NCBI GenBank assembly: GCA_030592835.1
Contig: JAUVIJ010000076.1
Span: forward strand, 1 to 8,405
Source of the DNA: Candidatus Cloacimonadota bacterium
GTDB taxonomy: Bacteria > Cloacimonadota > Cloacimonadia > Cloacimonadales > TCS61
DNA: 8,405 nucleotides
Reading direction: 5' to 3'
Shown here: one piece after another, positions 1 to 6,159 of the stretch
How the letters are laid out: each line of letters begins with the position of its first letter
Position numbering within the stretch: the first letter of the stretch is position 1
Position numbers and translations under genes: made by a program
The notes under the pieces: generated by a model
Told to the model about the DNA's origin: nothing
Databases searched by the model: none
Seen by the model: the letters and a program-made list of their open reading frames with translations, nothing else

Positions 1-1899
1 ACTCCTGTCTTCTCTTTTCTCTTCCAATTCCAACCATCTATTGATCAAGGGTTCGAGGAGCTTTTCGATCTTGGATAATCTCTGTGAAATCCTGCTGAAA
101 TCTTTAACTGTCAGAACACCTGCTTCCGTTTCTATTTTTGTTTCGAGATTTCCTTTTTCTAATTCCAATTCTTTGATTGTTTTATTGATATTTCCAAGTT
201 CTCTATTTTCTTTATTTGATAATTTTTTAGATCGGTTTGTCTTTTTTTTATTACTTAATATGTCTTTACCAACAGATTTCCGAGTTAAGATTTCTGTTTC
301 CCGAAATCGTCGAACCAACAAATAATCCGAATAATTCCCCGGAAAGATCACGATCCCTTTTTCTTCGAAAATAAAAAGATAATCAACAACCCGATCCAGG
401 AAGAATCTATCATGTGATACAACCAGCACACACCCTTTAAAGACATCTAGATAATCCTCCAGAATTTCAAGTGTATTGATATCAAGATCGTTGGTAGGTT
501 CATCCAGGATGATAAAATTACTACCGAACATCAGTGATTTCAAGATGTGAAGTCTTTTTCGTTCTCCTCCGGAAAGGCTACTTATCCTGTTCTGTTGCAT
601 CTTTTTTGGGAAAAGCATTTTTCCCAGCATATCGGAAGCGGAATGAAGAGTTCCGTCTGCCATACGGATATTGTCTGCCTGCTCCCTGATGTAGTCCAGA
701 ACTGACATGTCTTTCTTGAAATTTAGAGTTTCCTGACGAAAGTAGGAAAAATGAGTATTGTAACCGACCTTCACTTTACCGGAGCTCGGTAGTTCTTCAC
801 CAGTGATTAACCTCAGTAACGTAGTTTTTCCACAACCGTTGAAACCGATTATTCCTATCCGATCGAGTTTTTGGAAATTGTAGTTGAAATTCTTAAATAG
901 AGAATTTTCATCATAAGTTTTACCAATATTCCTTAATTCCAGGATCGATTTTCCCAATCTTTTCTGCTGGAAGGAAATTTCCAGTTCTTTCGTTTCCGTC
1001 AGATAAGATTTATCGATCAACTCCTTCACTCTGTCCAGATGATCCTTGGGTTTTGTTGTCCGAGCTTTAGCTCCCCGATGCAGCCATTTAATTTCTTTTT
1101 TTAACTGGGTCAGTCTTCTGGTTTCCTTACTTTGCAAATCTGCTAATTGTAGCTCTTTTTTCTTTAAATACTGGGAATAATTTCCTGAATATTGACGTAA
1201 TTTCCCCTCTTCCAGTTCAAATATTTTTTTACAAACACTATCGAGAAAATATCTATCATGAGTCACGAAAATAACAGCACCTTGATAGGCTGTCAGATAT
1301 TCCTGGAACCACTCTATTGTATCGATATCGAGGTGATTGGTCGGTTCATCGAGAATTAGTGATTTTGGTTCATCGATCAAACACCTCGCCAGGTCCAGTC
1401 GACGTTTTTGACCACCAGATAATATGGAGGTCTTCACATTCAGATCTCTGAATCCTAATTTTGTCAGGATGGATTTAGCCTTAAATTCGTAATCCCAGCC
1501 CTGGCAGGTATCCAGTTCTGTGATCATGTCCTGTTGCTGCTGTTCCAATTGCTTAGTATAATTCCGTTCCAGCCTGATCTGATTGTCGTGGTATTTACGT
1601 AATAATTTGAAAACATGATGATCGCTGAAATAGACCTGTTCAAATATAGTCAGAGATCCGTCCAGGTTGGCGATCTGGGGAAGATAACCAATTGTAAGAT
1701 CTGATTTAAGGGTAACCTTGCCGCTATCAGCAGTTTCCTTTTTTACAAGGATCTTCAGTAAAGTTGATTTTCCACAACCGTTAATACCGATCAGACCGAT
1801 TTTGTCATCTTTCTCAATACCAAAGCTTGCTTCGGCACATATTGATTTGTCAGCAAATCGTTTATTGAGATTTTCAACGGAGATGATGTTTTTAGACAC
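1..1899 (-). CDS. uup: ABC-F ATPase, Uup subfamily (3' end outside window)
   Basis: A duplicated-ATPase ABC-F protein, soluble and without membrane segments. 633 residues are visible; the frame is open to base 1, and E. coli Uup is about 635 residues, so little is missing. NBD1 has Walker A GINGCGKST (38-46), signature LSGGQ (160-164) and Walker B DEPTNHLD (184-191). NBD2 has GFNGCGKTT (352-360), LSGGE (442-446) and DEPTNDLD (466-473). The interdomain linker carries WLHRGAKART, and a charged coiled-coil C-terminal domain fills roughly 540-633; both, with the NDLD variant, point to Uup rather than EttA or YheS. Family members act on ribosomes, and E. coli Uup also binds branched DNA and affects precise transposon excision. 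The start is GTG at 1897-1899: an in-frame TAA lies one codon upstream and no ATG precedes the first P-loop. It overlaps the phosphatase stop by 8 nt, with AAGG 11 nt upstream, so translational coupling is likely. Confidence 0.93.
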   Translation of the reverse strand, partial: MSKNIISVENLNKRFADKSICAEASFGIEKDDKIGLIGINGCGKSTLLKILVKKETADSGKVTLKSDLTIGYLPQIANLDGSLTIFEQVYFSDHHVFKLLRKYHDNQIRLERNYTKQLEQQQQDMITELDTCQGWDYEFKAKSILTKLGFRDLNVKTSILSGGQKRRLDLARCLIDEPKSLILDEPTNHLDIDTIEWFQEYLTAYQGAVIFVTHDRYFLDSVCKKIFELEEGKLRQYSGNYSQYLKKKELQLADLQSKETRRLTQLKKEIKWLHRGAKARTTKPKDHLDRVKELIDKSYLTETKELEISFQQKRLGKSILELRNIGKTYDENSLFKNFNYNFQKLDRIGIIGFNGCGKTTLLRLITGEELPSSGKVKVGYNTHFSYFRQETLNFKKDMSVLDYIREQADNIRMADGTLHSASDMLGKMLFPKKMQQNRISSLSGGERKRLHILKSLMFGSNFIILDEPTNDLDINTLEILEDYLDVFKGCVLVVSHDRFFLDRVVDYLFIFEEKGIVIFPGNYSDYLLVRRFRETEILTRKSVGKDILSNKKKTNRSKKLSNKENRELGNINKTIKELELEKGNLETKIETEAGVLTVKDFSRISQRLSKIEKLLEPLINRWLELEEKREDRS

Positions 1900-2686
1900 G
1901 GGTTACATTACCTTCATTATTCAGAATGTTAAACATCTTATCATGTATCAAGCCATTGGAGGCGAGAATGGTAGATTTTCTGCAATTCCAAGTCTGTTTG
2001 TTAAAATCCGTGATCGTACCTCCAGCTTCGGAAAGTATCAAACTTCCGGCTGCTGTATCCCAAGGTTTCAGTTTTCTTTCAAAAAAACCATCAAAACGAC
2101 CACAAGCAAGATAACAGAGATCAACAGCCGCAGCACCAACTCTTCTAACTCCCTGACATTTTTTCATAAAAGCCAGGTATTCCCTGATATAAAAATCACC
2201 TCGCTGCCAGCGGTCGTAAGGGAATCCTGTAGCGATCAAACTTCTATCGAGAGAAGCAGTATCTGATGTCGAAATCTCTGTATCATTCAGATAAGCACCT
2301 TTTCCTTTTTCAGCAAAGAATAGTTCCTTCAGAATTGGATTATAGACTACTGCCAGGATCATTTCACCGGATCTCTCAAAGCCTATGGAAACAGCTACAA
2401 AGGGAAATCGATGGGTGAAATTTGTTGTGCCGTCAAGAGGATCGATTATCCATATATTCCTGGATTCTCTGAATTCAATACTATTTTCTTCCGTCAGTAT
2501 TCCATCCTCCGGGAAATCCCTTGTGATCATATCCACCAGTAATTTTTCCGATTGATAATCAGTTTCTGTAACAAGATTAATATCTCCCTTATGTTCTACC
2601 CGAGATAATCTGGAATTATACCCTGCACTTATGATTTTTCCTGCTTGTAAAGCCATGTTCTTGAGATCTTCTATACTAACTGACAT
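1892..2686 (-). CDS. Inositol monophosphatase family protein (SuhB-like)
   Basis: A Mg-dependent, Li-sensitive-type phosphomonoesterase of the IMPase/FIG fold, 264 residues, the normal length for the family and probably cytoplasmic. Visible motifs: KGDINLVTETD (33-43); metal-ligand pair E66-E67 in ILTEEN; the family signature DPLDGTTNF (82-90), with D82 and D85 as metal ligands; RRVGAAAVDL (181-190); and the C-terminal WDTAAG motif (209-214) with D210 followed by SEAGG. All expected catalytic residues are present. The family includes myo-inositol-1-phosphatases, SuhB (also an rRNA antitermination factor in E. coli), fructose-1,6-bisphosphatases and PAP phosphatases; sequence alone does not fix the substrate. 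The ATG at 2684-2686 has the strong ribosome site AAAAGGA (2693-2699) 6 nt upstream. It is the first gene of a two-gene unit with uup and diverges from the acyl synthetase. Confidence 0.92.
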   Translation of the reverse strand: MSVSIEDLKNMALQAGKIISAGYNSRLSRVEHKGDINLVTETDYQSEKLLVDMITRDFPEDGILTEENSIEFRESRNIWIIDPLDGTTNFTHRFPFVAVSIGFERSGEMILAVVYNPILKELFFAEKGKGAYLNDTEISTSDTASLDRSLIATGFPYDRWQRGDFYIREYLAFMKKCQGVRRVGAAAVDLCYLACGRFDGFFERKLKPWDTAAGSLILSEAGGTITDFNKQTWNCRKSTILASNGLIHDKMFNILNNEGNVTRV

Positions 2687-2692
2687 AAATTA

Positions 2693-2699
2693 TCCTTTT
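2693..2699 (-). promoter_or_regulatory. Ribosome binding site of the IMPase-family gene
   Basis: AAAAGGA on the minus strand, 6 nt before the ATG at 2686, supports that start. Repeat copy A begins at the very next base (2700), so the repeat forms the leader sequence immediately upstream of this site. Confidence 0.75.
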
Positions 2700-2713
2700 A
2701 ACCCAGATAATGC
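2700..2713 (+). repeat. Dispersed intergenic repeat, copy A
   Basis: AACCCAGATAATGC on the plus strand. It is identical over 14 bases to the reverse complement of part of copy C (7225-7249) and differs at one base from copy B (2871-2895). Similarity continues more weakly inward (AGAnnTTTG after a 3-base gap). It points toward copy B, so the two face each other across 196 bp. All three copies are in non-coding DNA. Confidence 0.7.
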
Positions 2714-2814
2714 AACAGAACTTTGCAAATAGCATCGATAAACCTTATGCCTATAAATCTTTTATGTGTGAGTGATTCAAAAAATTATTTCTGAATATCT
2801 TTATGATTTGCACA

Positions 2815-2832
2815 TTCCGAATGCTTTCGGAA
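2815..2832. other. Short perfect hairpin in the divergent spacer
   Basis: TTCCGAA (2815-2821) pairs perfectly with TTCGGAA (2826-2832) around the loop TGCT. No T-tract follows on either strand, so it is not a standard intrinsic terminator. It lies near, but not at, the midpoint of the interval bounded by repeat copies A and B. Confidence 0.45.
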
Positions 2833-2870
2833 CTAAATCATTCCCCTATAAAATATTACTACTATTCAAT

Positions 2871-2895
2871 AAACCTCTACGGCATTATCTGAGTT
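2871..2895 (-). repeat. Dispersed intergenic repeat, copy B
   Basis: A 25-base sequence, aaacctctac-ggcattatctgagtt on the plus strand, matching copy C at 23 of 25 positions. The mismatches are at 2881 (g versus c) and 2891+1 (a versus g). It is inverted relative to copy A. It lies 137 bases upstream of the acyl synthetase start. Confidence 0.8.
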
Positions 2896-2973
2896 TAAAT
2901 AAAATGGCAACTTCTACCCGGATTTTCATTTGTCAAATTTGTTTTTATGTTGATGAACTTCACTATAAAAAAA

Positions 2974-3002
2974 TTGACAGATTTTATTCATAAATTTATG
3001 AA
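2974..3002 (+). promoter_or_regulatory. Predicted promoter of the acyl synthetase gene
   Basis: A perfect -35 hexamer TTGACA (2974-2979), 17 bases, then TATGAA (2997-3002), a four-of-six -10 match. Transcription would start near 3009, giving a leader of about 24 bases. An alternative, weaker -10-like TATAAA lies at 2964-2969. The -10 and most of the spacer are covered by the palindrome at 2986-3003, so a bound protein would block RNA polymerase. This assumes a sigma-70-like consensus for this lineage, which is not certain. Confidence 0.45.
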
Positions 3003-3012
3003 TCCCATTCAT
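2986..3012. promoter_or_regulatory. Operator candidate: 18-bp palindrome plus third half-site
   Basis: ATTCATAAATTTATGAAT (2986-3003) is a perfect 18-base palindrome. Its right half ATGAAT (2998-3003) also pairs with a further ATTCAT (3007-3012), making a second dyad ATGAAT-ccc-ATTCAT. The result is three alternating half-sites, spaced 6 and 3 bases, over the -10 region of a gene for fatty-acid activation. This looks like a site for a dimeric helix-turn-helix repressor (FadR/TetR-like by context only). No regulator gene is present in the window. Confidence 0.5.
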
Positions 3013-3020
3013 TTTTAAAT

Positions 3021-3026
3021 AAGGAG
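3021..3026 (+). promoter_or_regulatory. Ribosome binding site of the acyl synthetase
   Basis: AAGGAG, 6 nt before the ATG at 3033, is a consensus Shine-Dalgarno site and fixes the start. Confidence 0.85.
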
Positions 3027-3032
3027 AAAATT

Positions 3033-4571
3033 ATGCAATTGCATTTAAGATTTATTGAAGTAGCCAAACAAAATGCCAAGAAAATAGCAATTCGAGATCA
3101 AGCGCTGGGTAAAGATCTAACTTATGAGCGTTTGTTATTAGCTTCTCTGATACTTTCCAAGATATTCCGCAAATACAAGGGGCAATATCTGGGAATAATG
3201 ATTCCTGTATCTGCCGGATGTATGCTATCCGTAATCGGTTCTCTGATGGCAGGGAAAATTCCGGTAATGATAAATTATGCTACAGGAGCCAGGGAAAACT
3301 CTATCTACGCTCAAGAAAAATGCAGTTTTAAGACTATTATAACCAGTAAAAAATTACTGGCAAAGCTAAAGGTTGAACCGATAGACGGTATGATTTATCT
3401 GGAAGATATTATGGCTTCAATTAAACTGGGGAATAAATTAGGAGCCCTGGTTAAAAGCAAATTTTCCGCCGGTATAATAAAAGCTTCGGTTCACCACGGC
3501 TCGGAAGAAGAAACATCTGTGATCCTCTTCACCAGCGGCAGTGAAAAAGAGCCCAAAGCAGTACAATTAACCCATAAGAACATCATGCATAATATCATTA
3601 ATATTCCTAAAATTATTGAAATCATGGAAAATGATATATTCATCGGGTTTCTTCCTCTCTTTCATATTTTCGGTCTGACCACGAATTTCTGGTTACCTTT
3701 ACTGTTAGGATGTGAGATTGTCACTCACCCCAATCCACTGGAATACAAAGCAATAGTCGATTCGATCATTAAGTATAAAGTAACGATATTAATCGGTACC
3801 CCAACCTTCATGTATGGTTATCTGAAAAAAGCCAAACCCCAGGAGCTTTCTTCAATCAAATATGCTATAGCTGGAGCGGATAAACTTCCTGAAAAACTCA
3901 GAAATGCTTATCTGAAGGAACATGGTATCGAAGTGCTGGAAGGTTACGGAGCTACCGAAACCAGTCCGGTAATATCAGTTAATGTACCGGGGGCTGTAAA
4001 ACCCGGAAGTGTTGGAAAACCGCTTCCCGGAGTTCAGGTTAAGATCCTCGATCGGGAAACCGACAAAGAGCTTTCTGCAGGAGAGGAAGGTAAAATAGTT
4101 GTCAAAGGCGATCTGGTCTCGAAAGGATATCTCGGTGATCTGGAAGAGACATCTTTACATGTTCATAATGGCTGGTATTTTACCGGGGATATGGGCGTTC
4201 TAGATGAAGATGGATACCTCTGGCATCGTGGCCGTCTGAAGAGATTCGTCAAGGTTGGAGGAGAGATGATTTCTCTGGTCAAAGTTGAGGGTATCCTGAA
4301 CCAGTTATTGCCAGAAGAGGTAATATGTTGTGTAGTGGATGTTCCCAATCCTACAAAGGGGGCTGATATTGTAGCAGCAGTTACAACAGGAGAGATCGAT
4401 AAGAAAAAAATAATTAAGCTGATGAGAAAGGTTCTTCCTGCAATCGCTATTCCCAAAGAATTTTACGTAATTGAGGATATACCTCTTATGGGAAGCGGTA
4501 AAGTTGCTTTCAGAGAGGTTGAACAACTCTGTAGAGATATGCAGGAAAACGGGAATCCGCCCACTATTTAA
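3033..4571 (+). CDS. Acyl-ACP/acyl-CoA synthetase (AMP-binding, Aas C-terminal-like)
   Basis: An ANL-superfamily enzyme that activates a carboxylate, most likely a fatty acid, as acyl-AMP and passes it to a thiol carrier. It has 512 residues, a full-length stand-alone ligase. Visible motifs: phosphate loop TSGSEKEPK (167-175), where the usual TSGSTGxPK is altered; PLFHIFG (208-214); YGATET (305-310), the A5 adenine/substrate motif; WYFTGD (381-386) with the ribose-binding D386; and the hinge region RLKRFVKVGGEMISL (401-415). The C-terminal GSGK has the predicted catalytic lysine K490. RxKRFxKxxGEMxSLxxVE and PLxGSGK closely resemble the ligase half of E. coli Aas (acyl-ACP synthetase/lysophospholipid acyltransferase). 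No acyltransferase domain is fused here, so exogenous or recycled fatty-acid activation is inferred. It is preceded by its own promoter and operator candidate, and followed by a terminator inside the convergent kinase gene, whose stop it overlaps by 8 nt. Confidence 0.9.
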   Translation: MQLHLRFIEVAKQNAKKIAIRDQALGKDLTYERLLLASLILSKIFRKYKGQYLGIMIPVSAGCMLSVIGSLMAGKIPVMINYATGARENSIYAQEKCSFKTIITSKKLLAKLKVEPIDGMIYLEDIMASIKLGNKLGALVKSKFSAGIIKASVHHGSEEETSVILFTSGSEKEPKAVQLTHKNIMHNIINIPKIIEIMENDIFIGFLPLFHIFGLTTNFWLPLLLGCEIVTHPNPLEYKAIVDSIIKYKVTILIGTPTFMYGYLKKAKPQELSSIKYAIAGADKLPEKLRNAYLKEHGIEVLEGYGATETSPVISVNVPGAVKPGSVGKPLPGVQVKILDRETDKELSAGEEGKIVVKGDLVSKGYLGDLEETSLHVHNGWYFTGDMGVLDEDGYLWHRGRLKRFVKVGGEMISLVKVEGILNQLLPEEVICCVVDVPNPTKGADIVAAVTTGEIDKKKIIKLMRKVLPAIAIPKEFYVIEDIPLMGSGKVAFREVEQLCRDMQENGNPPTI

Positions 4572-5388
4572 AATAATTGATAAATTTTCTTCTTAATTTT
4601 CTCCAGCGTTGATAAAATTCTACAAAAGGGAATAAACGCTGGAGATTTTTATTTTCTTTACAATAAAGAGTTAAGAAACTGTTTTCATGTTCCTTCCAAT
4701 ATAATCTTGTGATATCTTTCATCCTTCTAAAACTGGAAATATTATGATAGAATCGCGCTCTATTGAGATCTATCAGGAGTAATCGGTAAGATGTTTTAGA
4801 TTCAGTTAGCAGGAAATTAGCCAGGTTCAAATCCCGGTGTATCATGCCTGAATTATGCATTATTAAAACATAATCCGCTACTTTTTTAATGATCTGTCTT
4901 ATCAACTGTGGGTCAGGTTTCTCTTTTCGAAGTATTCTTTTTACTTTCTTGAATTGTTCGATTCTTTCAGTAATATAAATACCCTGTCTGATTAGTCTGA
5001 ATTTTCTTTTAACCAGCCAGGCGAAAGGCAAAGGAGTATCCAGTCCTCTAGATTGCAAAAAACATGCAGAATTGAATGATCTTTCGGCTTTAGATTTCTT
5101 AAATAGACCAATGAAATTTCTCCAGAATCCTTTCGGTTCAAATACTTTACAGGTTAGCTCATTAATACCCAGGAAATGAGAGGGAAGCTTCCAATGGATG
5201 AATTTGGATCTCTTATTTTTATTCAGGACATGGGGGACAATATTTTCTTTCCGGAATTGGTTAAATCCATCGATCAGGAAATCATATATGTCTGGATGAC
5301 AATATCCTTGATATCCGGCAATATTTATTTTGCGGTAGTTCTTAAAGAAGTCAGATTCCATCGATCCGGTATAAAATATTTCTTTCAT
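4564..5388 (-). CDS. Kdo/WaaP-family lipopolysaccharide-kinase-like protein
   Basis: A 274-residue protein-kinase-fold enzyme most like the Kdo kinase/WaaP/InaA family, which phosphorylates sugars of the lipopolysaccharide inner core at the cytoplasmic side of the inner membrane. Visible: a likely ATP-binding lysine K81 in CKVF; an alphaC-like glutamate E102 in KAERSF; an ERI stretch (141-143) at the hinge; the catalytic loop HRDLNLANFLL (184-194) with D186 and N191; and the metal-binding aspartate D207 in LLIDLNRARF, replacing DFG. No clear glycine-rich loop is visible, which is common in this family. The C-terminus is rich in Arg/Lys and aromatic residues. No signal peptide or membrane helix is seen. 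The ATG at 5386-5388 lies 2 nt after the phosphatase stop with no good ribosome site, implying translational coupling; Met10 is a less likely alternative start. It could instead act on another sugar or lipid. It overlaps the convergent synthetase by 8 nt. Confidence 0.78.
   Translation of the reverse strand: MKEIFYTGSMESDFFKNYRKINIAGYQGYCHPDIYDFLIDGFNQFRKENIVPHVLNKNKRSKFIHWKLPSHFLGINELTCKVFEPKGFWRNFIGLFKKSKAERSFNSACFLQSRGLDTPLPFAWLVKRKFRLIRQGIYITERIEQFKKVKRILRKEKPDPQLIRQIIKKVADYVLIMHNSGMIHRDLNLANFLLTESKTSYRLLLIDLNRARFYHNISSFRRMKDITRLYWKEHENSFLTLYCKENKNLQRLFPFVEFYQRWRKLRRKFINYFK
4600..4650 (+). terminator. Intrinsic terminator for the acyl synthetase, embedded in the kinase gene
   Basis: An 11-bp perfect stem, TCTCCAGCGTT (4600-4610) with AACGCTGGAGA (4635-4645), is followed directly by a T run (4646-4650, then ATTTT). 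The 24-base loop can form an inner ATTC/GAAT stem (4617-4620 with 4630-4633). The T-tract is only on the plus-strand side, so it acts rightward, 29 bases past the synthetase stop. The same bases encode the LQR and QRWR segments near the C-terminus of the minus-strand kinase gene. Confidence 0.75.
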
Positions 5389-5390
5389 GA

Positions 5391-6140
5391 TCAGAAATTA
5401 ATTTCCAGACCTACCTGATTATAACCAAAATTGAATTTAATCCTGTCCGACTGATGTTGTTGGCACAATATATAACTCACTGCACTGCCCATAATTGCTC
5501 CAACCAGAACATCTGAAGGGAAATGTTGGGCAGATGCTGCTCTGAGTACACCGGTAGCAGTTGAACCTCCGAATAAAAGAACTGCTAGTGGAATACTACC
5601 ACCATAATTATCAACATAATAATAATAAGCAAAAACAGATGTCGAGAAAGCTGTGGATGTATGTGAAGAATAAAAGGAGTGCAGACTTCCTCTTGTGCTC
5701 TTACTATTTTTGGAAGAATAAAGATAAGGTCTTTCCCGGTTAACCAGCGTTTTCGTCCATTTACAGATTGCTGACTGAGTCATCAGGATTTTTGAGAGAA
5801 CCATAAGATTATCCCAGTAGTAATCATCATCGTAAACAGTTATCAGGCTGGCACCCAGGGTAAAATAGATAGTGTAATCACTCCAGTCCTTCAGTTTCTG
5901 ATCAGGATCGAATTCTATCCAGCGATCGAACCAGGGCACATCTGTTTTTTCCAGTTCAGTAATTTCATTTTCCGTAAGTGGATTGGTCAATTGACGGTCG
6001 AAATAATTATTGCTCAGTTCTATAGTTGATATTCCCAGCATATAGAAGAAATAATTAGTTCGATCTACCTCAAAAGTCTGAGCAATGAGATATCTGCAAG
6101 AAATTAAAATCAGCAAGACCAGGCAGAATTTTGTATTCAA
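5391..6140 (-). CDS. PAP2-superfamily phosphatase, exported
   Basis: A 249-residue phosphatase of the PAP2 (type 2 phosphatidic acid phosphatase/haloperoxidase-like) family. All three catalytic segments are visible: K130-x6-R137-P138 (KTLVNRERP); YSSH (157-160) in place of the usual PSGH, with S158/S159 and the acid/base H160; and R200-x5-H206-x3-D210 (RAASAQHFPSD), where H206 is the expected nucleophile. Residues 1-21 look like a signal peptide or anchor, with further hydrophobic stretches at about 92-101, 185-196 and 212-226. The C-terminal 18 residues alternate and end in Phe, like an outer-membrane beta-strand, but one hairpin proves nothing. Family members dephosphorylate undecaprenyl diphosphate, phosphatidate, PGP or lipid A; the substrate is unknown here. 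It sits 19 nt after ornithine carbamoyltransferase and 2 nt before the LPS-kinase-like gene, so an envelope lipid-phosphate role is inferred. The start is TTG. Confidence 0.85.
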   Translation of the reverse strand: MNTKFCLVLLILISCRYLIAQTFEVDRTNYFFYMLGISTIELSNNYFDRQLTNPLTENEITELEKTDVPWFDRWIEFDPDQKLKDWSDYTIYFTLGASLITVYDDDYYWDNLMVLSKILMTQSAICKWTKTLVNRERPYLYSSKNSKSTRGSLHSFYSSHTSTAFSTSVFAYYYYVDNYGGSIPLAVLLFGGSTATGVLRAASAQHFPSDVLVGAIMGSAVSYILCQQHQSDRIKFNFGYNQVGLEINF

Positions 6141-6151
6141 AATATAGAATT

Positions 6152-6156
6152 CTCCT
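6152..6156 (-). promoter_or_regulatory. Ribosome binding site deciding the non-ATG start of the PAP2 gene
   Basis: AGGAG on the minus strand lies 11 nt before the TTG at 6138-6140, which is a little long; an in-frame ATT directly upstream (6141-6143) would give 8 nt. The next in-frame methionine is residue 34, beyond the signal peptide, so a non-ATG start is needed. TTG is the more ordinary choice. Confidence 0.55.
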
Positions 6157-6159
6157 AAC

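Larger units (their letters stand above)
2700..2895. other. Possible non-coding element bounded by inverted repeats
   Basis: Most of the 346-bp divergent spacer (2687-3032) lies between repeat copies A and B, which form an imperfect terminal inverted repeat (14 bases with one mismatch, extending outward into TTTnAAC). No convincing gene lies inside. The main internal structure is a hairpin at 2815-2832. TTTA occurs at both outer junctions (2697-2700 and 2894-2897), but it overlaps the repeat ends and the area is AT-rich, so it is not a clear target-site duplication. The size and layout resemble a small MITE-like element. Two independent binding or promoter sites in opposite orientation would look the same. 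Confidence 0.35.

Noticed and set aside
41..325. 94-residue plus-strand frame rich in Ser/Phe/Leu
   Set aside because: Antisense of the Lys/Glu-rich uup coiled coil; such shadows come from complementing charged codons.
1718..2266. 182-residue plus-strand reading frame
   Set aside because: Lies antisense to the phosphatase and uup genes, which have complete family motifs; no ribosome site or sensible composition.
2772..2993. Possible 73-residue plus-strand gene in the divergent spacer
   Set aside because: GTG start without a ribosome site, no recognisable motif, and it would run through repeat copy B and the -35 box of the synthetase promoter.
4163..4526. Two minus-strand frames inside the synthetase gene
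   Set aside because: Fully inside a well-supported gene, with no motif or start signal.
4555..4580. Leftward terminator for the kinase transcript just past its stop
   Set aside because: Only a three-base stem with a short T run; no convincing structure on the minus strand.
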